A stretch of 13,643 nucleotides of DNA, taken from assembly GCA_027489195.1 (NCBI GenBank), contig JAIYAG010000397.1, positions 1 to 13,643 of the forward strand, written 5' to 3'. This document shows positions 8,791 through 13,643 of this stretch, piece after piece. The position numbers and the translations under genes were made by a program. Position 1 is the stretch's first letter. Each line of letters begins with the position of its first letter. This DNA comes from Burkholderiales bacterium (GTDB taxonomy: Bacteria > Pseudomonadota > Gammaproteobacteria > Burkholderiales > Burkholderiaceae_E). The notes beneath the pieces are model-generated. The model was given only the letters and a program-made list of their open reading frames with translations. It made no database searches and was not told the origin of the DNA.

Positions 8791-9914
8791 CCATGGACCG
8801 GCACGCCACGTGCCTGTGGCTCGCGCGGGCGATCGCGTGGTCGCTGCTGTTCGGCGGCTGGACCGTGCTCGGCGCGGTGGGTCACGAGGCCGCCCGGGCG
8901 GGCCTGCTGCCAGGCCTGCCGCTGGCCGCCTGGCTCGCGTCGATCGGCCTGCTGCTGGCGCTCGGCATGCGCCGAGCCACGTCGATGCGCGCCCTGATGG
9001 CCGGCCTCGCCGGCGCGGCGCTGCTCGCCGCCTTTGCCTTGTCCGCAGTCCAGGGCGCCGCGCCCGCGCCGCTGCTGGGTGTCGCGTTCGGCTGGGCAGC
9101 GCTGCTGGTGCTGGCCTCGCGCCTGGTCAAGGCGCTCAGGGCTCGCCTGCCGCGCGGTACCCCGGCGCCGATCGGCCCCGCGCTCGCCGGTGCGGCGATC
9201 GCCTGGGCGGTCTGCGGCGACCCGCTGGGCGCTGCCGCGCAGTCACCGCTCGCGGCAGGCTGGCTGCTCGCGTCGGCCGCGCTGCTGCTGGCGCTCGCCC
9301 CGCGCGGCGCGCCGCCGGTGACCGGCTGTGCGGCCGGCCTGTTCGACTGCTCGCTGCCGCTCCCCCGGGGCGGCTGGGGTCGGGCGGCCGACTGGCCACT
9401 GCACGCCGCCGCGCTCGCGATGCTGCCGATGATGGCGGCGCTGCCGGAGATGGCCGAGCGCTGCGCCGCCGACGGGCTGACGGCCCGCGCCGTGGCCGCG
9501 CTGCACGTCGCCTCGATGGTCGGTCCGGCCTGGCTGCTCAGGCATCGTCTAGGCCACTGGCCACGCGCGCGGCTCGCGGGCGTCGTGGCCGCCTGCCTCG
9601 GCGCGGGCGGCCTCGCGATCTCGCTGGATGAACAGCGCGGTGCGCTGCTCGTCGGCATGCTGCTGCACGGCGTGGCCTGGAGCCTCGCCTGGGCCGGCCC
9701 GATGCTCGCCCGCGATGCGCGGGTACGCGGGCCGATGCCGGCGACGCGGCAGTGCGCCACCGCGCTCGCCACCGCCGCCGCGGTCCTGCTGCTGGCCGGC
9801 GCCGTCGCGACCGCCGGCACCGATGCCCTGCGCGTCGCCCACGGGGCGCTCGCCCTGCTGGCGCTCGCAGGCCTCGTGCTCGCACGCCGGTCCGTCCCGA
9901 CGATGCGGGGCTGA
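8787..9914 (+). CDS. Unrecognised integral membrane protein, about 12 spans
   Basis: I do not recognise this 375-aa protein. By eye it has about 12 hydrophobic segments, roughly at 11-31, 44-61, 68-88, 94-112, 127-143, 153-171, 203-219, 233-251, 262-280, 286-307, 322-343 and 349-366, in two groups of six. The longer loop at about 172-202 between them contains two cysteines (GCAAGLFDC). The layout recalls a transporter of major-facilitator type, but I see no family motif. It starts at ATG 8787 overlapping the oxygenase stop (ATGA); a second ATG at 8793 is possible. As last gene of the cox operon it takes the place where other clusters have coxH or coxK membrane genes, though I see no similarity I can vouch for. 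An import or respiratory-membrane role is only a guess. Confidence 0.7.
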   Translation: MTMDRHATCLWLARAIAWSLLFGGWTVLGAVGHEAARAGLLPGLPLAAWLASIGLLLALGMRRATSMRALMAGLAGAALLAAFALSAVQGAAPAPLLGVAFGWAALLVLASRLVKALRARLPRGTPAPIGPALAGAAIAWAVCGDPLGAAAQSPLAAGWLLASAALLLALAPRGAPPVTGCAAGLFDCSLPLPRGGWGRAADWPLHAAALAMLPMMAALPEMAERCAADGLTARAVAALHVASMVGPAWLLRHRLGHWPRARLAGVVAACLGAGGLAISLDEQRGALLVGMLLHGVAWSLAWAGPMLARDARVRGPMPATRQCATALATAAAVLLLAGAVATAGTDALRVAHGALALLALAGLVLARRSVPTMRG

Positions 9915-9934
9915 AGACCCGGCGGTCCGGTGGC

Positions 9935-10426
9935 TCAGCGGCGCGGCGAGCCGATCGCCGCGGCGGCGGCCGGCGCCACGGCCTTCGCCGCCGCCCGGGC
10001 CCGGTCGAACTCCGGCCCCCAGGACGGATGCCCGGTCTCCGCGGCCGCGAGCTCGAACGACGGATCGAGCGCCAGCAGCGCATCGAAGCTGCGGCGGCAC
10101 GCCGGGCGCCGGCCGGCGACGCACTGCGCGAAGGCCAGCGTCTTGAGCGACTGCGCGCGCACCGCGGGACTGTCGGCGACGATCTCGGGCGACTCCTGGA
10201 TCATCCGGATCGCCTCGGCGAACTTGCCCTGCTCGAACTGAGCGACCGCGCGGTCGAGCGTCTTGCGGCCCTCGGAGGGTTCGGGGGGGCGCACGGGCAC
10301 GGCAGGCGCGGCCGCGCCCGCCCCCTGCGCACCGGTGCCGTCCGCGCCCGGCGGGGCCAGGCCCGCGCAGCCGGCGAGCAGCAGCGTCGCCGAGACCGTC
10401 ACGAACGTTACGAGGCGGCGCGTCAT
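9935..10426 (-). CDS. TPR-like lipoprotein, possibly TssQ family
   Basis: 163-aa predicted lipoprotein. The signal peptide MTRRLVTFVTVSATLLLAGC has a lipobox LAGC with lipidation at C20, followed by a 30-residue Gly/Ala/Pro linker. Residues 53-125 are helical and TPR-like (LDRAVAQFEQGKFAEAIRM; FDALLALDPSFEL), and the tail includes AAAETGHPSWGPEFDRA. That tail and the overall build recall the T6SS-associated lipoprotein TssQ of betaproteobacteria, but no other T6SS gene is in view, so this is tentative. The C-terminus is Ala-rich. Residue D121 follows the leucine of the second helix, giving the usual LDP turn. The ATG overlaps the kinase stop (ATGA), with GGAG at 10432-10435. The protein probably sits in the inner or outer membrane facing the periplasm. 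Confidence 0.82.
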   Translation of the reverse strand: MTRRLVTFVTVSATLLLAGCAGLAPPGADGTGAQGAGAAAPAVPVRPPEPSEGRKTLDRAVAQFEQGKFAEAIRMIQESPEIVADSPAVRAQSLKTLAFAQCVAGRRPACRRSFDALLALDPSFELAAAETGHPSWGPEFDRARAAAKAVAPAAAAAIGSPRR

Positions 10427-11889
10427 CGTTTCTCCGGGGACGTGAAGCGATGGCTCAGGTCCAGCGTCTGACCGGCCTTCGCGTCGAGCCGGCGCACGAC
10501 GGTCTCGCCGCCGGGGTTGCGCAGCTCGATGCGGCGCTCGCCGGGGGCGAGCGGGATCGACATCGTGGGCGGCGTCACCGCGCGCTTGCTGCCGTCGACC
10601 CAGACCTCGGCCCAGGGCGACACCGACAGGCGCAGCGTCGCGGGCTTCGGGGGCGCCGGGCGGGCGGCCGCGGCGCCCGAGGCGGGCCCGCCGGACGGAT
10701 CGGGCGGCAGGAGCACCGCGGCCCGCTCGTCGATCGGCAGGTCCGACGGGGCGCTCGGCGGCTCGGCGGTCAGCCACATGCCGACGCTCACCGCCAGCAC
10801 GGCCAGCATCGCCACGGTGGCGATCGACAGGCCGACGATGCGACGCGCGCGGCTGCGGTCGGCGGCACGCCGTCCGCCGCGCTGGCGCCGGTCGGCGCCG
10901 TCGTGCACGGTGGCGTCCTCGGCTGCGGCGCGCGCGGCCTCGAGGGGATCGACCGCCAGGCCCAGGCGCTCGCGCAGGGCGACGGCCGTGGCCGGACGGT
11001 CCTCGGGGCGCAGCGCCATCGCCGCGTCGATCGCGGCGCAGAACTGCGGCCCGATGCGGTCCGGGCAGCGCTGGGCGAGCGCCACGCGGGTGTCGCGCAT
11101 CACGCGCATCGGCGACGGCGGCGGCGCCTCGCCGCAGGCGGCGTGGTGCAGCATCGCGCCGAGCGCGTAGACGTCGGACCAGGGTCCGACCGGGCAGTCG
11201 GGATCGTGCGCGTACTGCTCGATCGGCGCGTAGCCGGCCTTGAGCATCACGGTGGTGGCGCGCACGCGGTCGCCGATCTCGCGCCGCGCGGCGCCCAGGT
11301 CGAGCAGCACCGCACCCGCGTCGGGACGCAGGATCACGTTGTCGGGCGCCACGTCGCGATGGATCGTTCCGGTGGCGTGCAGCGCGGCGAGCGCGCCCAG
11401 CAGCGGCTCGGCGACCGCGCGCAGCGCGGCCTCGTCGAGCCCGTCCGGATGGCAGGCGATCACGCGCTCGAGGGTCGGCCCCTCGTACAGCGGCATCGCC
11501 ATGTACGCGGTGCCCTGCTCCTCCCAGGCGTCGAGCACCTCGACGAGCGCGGGATGGCGCACGCGCCCCAGCAGCCGGGCCTCCTCGACGAAGGCCCGCA
11601 GGCCCGCGGCGTAGGTCTCGGCGCCGCCGGGCGAGACCGCGCCGAGCGAACCGTCCTCGCGGCGCGCGGCGAGCTGCGCCGGCAGGTATTCCTTGATCGC
11701 GACCGCCGGGCCACCGGCGCCGTCCTCGGCCCGGTAGACGATGCCGAAGCCCCCCTGGCCGAGCACGCCGCTCACGCGCCAGCCGCGCAGCGGCGCCCCT
11801 TCGGGCAGCGGCAGCGGCGGGCCCGCGATCACGGCCGCCGCTTCCGGGGGCGATGCATCCAGGGGCGGCGCCTGCAGGCGGGCGTTCAT
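10423..11889 (-). CDS. Membrane-anchored Ser/Thr protein kinase with PEGA-like domain
   Basis: Hanks-type serine/threonine kinase (488 aa). Kinase domain about 34-310: glycine loop GQGGFG (44-49), lysine K66 in AIKEYLP, catalytic HRD (177-179) with N184, metal-binding DLG (D197, in place of DFG), the P+1 segment GYAPIEQY (219-226) and D239 of SDVYALG. All catalytic residues are present. IKEYLP and GYAPIEQY mark a bacterial subgroup seen in many proteobacteria. One membrane span follows at 351-373, then a Pro/Ala-rich stretch and a periplasmic PEGA-like domain (417-482; LRLSVSPWAEVWVDG). The ATG overlaps the stop of the upstream c-di-GMP gene (ATGA), with GGAG at 11898-11901. The stop overlaps the lipoprotein start, so kinase and lipoprotein are probably made together. 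PpkA-like T6SS control is one option; the substrate is unknown. Confidence 0.9.
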   Translation of the reverse strand: MNARLQAPPLDASPPEAAAVIAGPPLPLPEGAPLRGWRVSGVLGQGGFGIVYRAEDGAGGPAVAIKEYLPAQLAARREDGSLGAVSPGGAETYAAGLRAFVEEARLLGRVRHPALVEVLDAWEEQGTAYMAMPLYEGPTLERVIACHPDGLDEAALRAVAEPLLGALAALHATGTIHRDVAPDNVILRPDAGAVLLDLGAARREIGDRVRATTVMLKAGYAPIEQYAHDPDCPVGPWSDVYALGAMLHHAACGEAPPPSPMRVMRDTRVALAQRCPDRIGPQFCAAIDAAMALRPEDRPATAVALRERLGLAVDPLEAARAAAEDATVHDGADRRQRGGRRAADRSRARRIVGLSIATVAMLAVLAVSVGMWLTAEPPSAPSDLPIDERAAVLLPPDPSGGPASGAAAARPAPPKPATLRLSVSPWAEVWVDGSKRAVTPPTMSIPLAPGERRIELRNPGGETVVRRLDAKAGQTLDLSHRFTSPEKR

Positions 11890-13643
11890 CGGGCCGTCTC
11901 CATGGGGCGGTCGGCGTCGCGCACAGCCTGCGCGAGCTGCGCGGCGCCGGCGGCATGCGACACGGCGGCGCGCGCCTCCTGCAGCGGCACGAGCGTCACC
12001 GGCCGCTCCAGCCAGGTCTCGATCGCCACCGGCCGCTCGAAGAGGTAGCCCTGCACGTAGTCGACGTCGAGCTCGAGCAGCGTGCGCAGCGTCGCCGGCT
12101 CCTCGACCCATTCGGCCAGGCAGCTCATGTCGAGCTCGTGGGCGAGCCGCGCGATCGCCTGCACGATGCCGCGCTGGCGCGGATCGCGCTCGACGCCGAC
12201 GACGAACTGTCCGTCGATCTTGATCATGGAGGCGGGCAGGTGCTTGAGGTAGGCGAAGGAGGTGTAGCCGGCGCCGAAATCGTCGAGCGCGATCGAGGCG
12301 CCGGCCTCGCGGAACGCGTCGATGAAGCGCCGTGCGCCGCGCAGGTCGTAGACGGCTACCGCCTCGGTGATCTCCAGCAGCAGCTTGCCGGCGATGTCGC
12401 GGTGCGCGCGCAGCATCGCGACCGCGTCGCGCACGAAGCGCTCGTCGTTCAGCGAGGGGCCGCTCAGGTTGACGGCGTAGAACTCGACGCCGGCGGCGTG
12501 CTCGGGATGGGCCGCGAGATGCTCGACGGTCTGCTCCAGCACGAACCGGTCGATCAGCGGCATGCCGCCCGAGCGTTCGGCGGCCTCGAGCAGGCGCGCC
12601 GGGCCCTCGATGCGCCCGTCGTCGCCGAGCGTGCGCAGCAGCACCTCGAACGAGCACGGCCGCGTCGCGCGGATCGGCACGATCGGCTGGGCGTACAGCC
12701 GCAGCCGCTCGACCGGCAGCCGCGTCTTGAGCAGCGAGCCGAGCCGCACGACCTCGCGCAGCTCGTCCAGGGCCTTGGCATCGGGGCGCACCGCGGTGAT
12801 CCGCGCGCGGCCGCCGCGCTTGCTGCGCGCGCAGGCCTCGTCGGCCAGCGCCAGCGCCTCGCGGGTGCGCATCGGCGCGGCCACCTCCACGACGCCCAGG
12901 CTCGCCTCCACCGACAGCCGCAGGCCGTCGCCGAGGAAGGGCGAGGAGGTCAGCGCCTCCAGCATCTCGACCGCCACCCGATGGGCCGAATCCAGGTCGT
13001 GGCCGGGCAGCAGCGCGACGTACTCGTCGCCGCCGATCCGCGCGAGCGCGGCGTCCTCGGGCAGCACCGCATCGAGCCGCTCGGCGACCTCGACCACCAC
13101 CGCATCGCCCACGCCATGGCCGAACACGTCGTTGATCGCCTTGAAGCGGTCGAGGTCGATGTACACGAGGGCGGCCGGACCGGACGCCTCGCCCGCCAGC
13201 AGTCCGTCGAGCGCACGCTCGAGGCCGCGGCGGTTGAGCCGCTCGGTCAGCACGTCGTGGTGGGCCATGTACTCGAGCGACTCGGTCATGCGGCTGCGCT
13301 CGGACACGTCGACCAGCGAGATCTCGACCGCGTCGCCGACCGCCGAGGCATCGACCGTCCAGACCCGCTGGGCGTCGCCGGCGCCGGCGCGCAGCTCGAC
13401 CCGGTGCAGGCCGCGGCGCGCCACCTCGGCGAGCAGCGAGGCGGCCTGCGCCTCGCCCATCACCATCGCGAGCGTGTTGACCCGGCCCTTGCGCAGCCGG
13501 TCGGCGAAGCCGATGTCGGCCCGGTCGTTCCAGCGCAGCACGGTGCCCGACGCGTCCGTCGAGACCAGCGCGACCGGGGCGCTGTAGTAGAGGTGGCGAT
13601 AGTGGCGCGCGGACTCGATCGCCCGACGGTGGGCGTCGCCGAC
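11886..13643 (-). CDS. PAS-GGDEF-EAL cyclic-di-GMP turnover protein (5' partial)
   Basis: The frame is open to the window edge, so the start lies beyond; 585 residues are visible. Numbering from the edge, residues 15-115 are a PAS/PAC sensor (LYYSAPVALVSTDASGTVLRW; VEISLVDVSERSR). The GGDEF domain follows (HHDVLTERLNRRG, then GGDEY at 13020-13034), with no RxxD inhibitory site before it. The EAL domain carries EVLLR (for EALLR), YAVNLSG, LEITE, DDFGAGYTSF, KIDGQF, AEWVEE (for AEGVE) and QGYLF. The usual metal and substrate residues (E, N, E, DD, K, E, Q) are all kept, so phosphodiesterase activity is likely; cyclase activity is possible given GGDEY. The C-terminal 35 residues are Ala-rich. 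The gene heads the visible part of a three-gene operon, its stop overlapping the kinase start. An in-frame GTG at 13541 lies inside the PAS domain and is not the true start. Confidence 0.9.
   Translation of the reverse strand, partial: VGDAHRRAIESARHYRHLYYSAPVALVSTDASGTVLRWNDRADIGFADRLRKGRVNTLAMVMGEAQAASLLAEVARRGLHRVELRAGAGDAQRVWTVDASAVGDAVEISLVDVSERSRMTESLEYMAHHDVLTERLNRRGLERALDGLLAGEASGPAALVYIDLDRFKAINDVFGHGVGDAVVVEVAERLDAVLPEDAALARIGGDEYVALLPGHDLDSAHRVAVEMLEALTSSPFLGDGLRLSVEASLGVVEVAAPMRTREALALADEACARSKRGGRARITAVRPDAKALDELREVVRLGSLLKTRLPVERLRLYAQPIVPIRATRPCSFEVLLRTLGDDGRIEGPARLLEAAERSGGMPLIDRFVLEQTVEHLAAHPEHAAGVEFYAVNLSGPSLNDERFVRDAVAMLRAHRDIAGKLLLEITEAVAVYDLRGARRFIDAFREAGASIALDDFGAGYTSFAYLKHLPASMIKIDGQFVVGVERDPRQRGIVQAIARLAHELDMSCLAEWVEEPATLRTLLELDVDYVQGYLFERPVAIETWLERPVTLVPLQEARAAVSHAAGAAQLAQAVRDADRPMETAR

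Noticed and set aside
9917..9932. CCGG-containing inverted repeat between the convergent operons as a terminator
   Set aside because: The stem is only about four bp with no T-run, too weak to call a terminator.
10450..12048. 532-codon open frame on the + strand opposite the kinase
   Set aside because: His/Arg/Gly-rich antisense shadow; the kinase motifs on the - strand explain the region.

Overview
The window is very GC-rich, with strong third-position GC bias and tightly packed genes. It looks like chromosomal DNA of a high-GC proteobacterium. A betaproteobacterium (Burkholderiales-like) is my best guess, from the style of the CO dehydrogenase genes and the kinase/lipoprotein pair, but no rRNA or other marker gene is present to prove it. 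I see no tRNA, CRISPR array, insertion sequence, integrase or replication origin, and no gene-free stretch longer than about 50 bases.

Region 1 (1-9914, + strand) is a cox operon for a form I aerobic carbon monoxide dehydrogenase. Order: coxM (5' end cut by the window), coxS, coxL, coxG, coxD, coxE, coxF, a MocA-like cytidylyltransferase, a 2-oxoglutarate/Fe(II) oxygenase-like protein, and an unrecognised protein with about 12 membrane spans. CoxL carries the diagnostic AYRCSFR active-site loop with the Cu-ligand cysteine, so this is a true CO dehydrogenase and not a form II paralogue. CoxM brings FAD, CoxS two [2Fe-2S] clusters and CoxL the Mo/Cu-MCD site. CoxG is the membrane/quinone partner, CoxD (AAA+) and CoxE (VWA) act in active-site maturation, CoxF (XdhC family) is the cofactor/Cu chaperone, and MocA should make the cytosine dinucleotide form of the cofactor. 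Most junctions are 1-4 base start/stop overlaps. The one clear break is between coxL and coxG, where a perfect 11-bp stem-loop sits.

Region 2 (9935-13643, - strand) converges on region 1 with only 20 bases between stop codons. It is a separate operon of three genes joined by ATGA overlaps. Transcribed order: a PAS-GGDEF-EAL cyclic-di-GMP protein (5' end cut by the window), a membrane-anchored Ser/Thr protein kinase with a C-terminal PEGA-like domain, and a small TPR-like lipoprotein resembling T6SS-associated TssQ.

The least explained parts are the two genes after mocA in the cox operon, the paired SSCCGG motifs in the CoxF C-terminal extension, the coxL-coxG hairpin, and the coupling of c-di-GMP, kinase and lipoprotein genes on the opposite strand.
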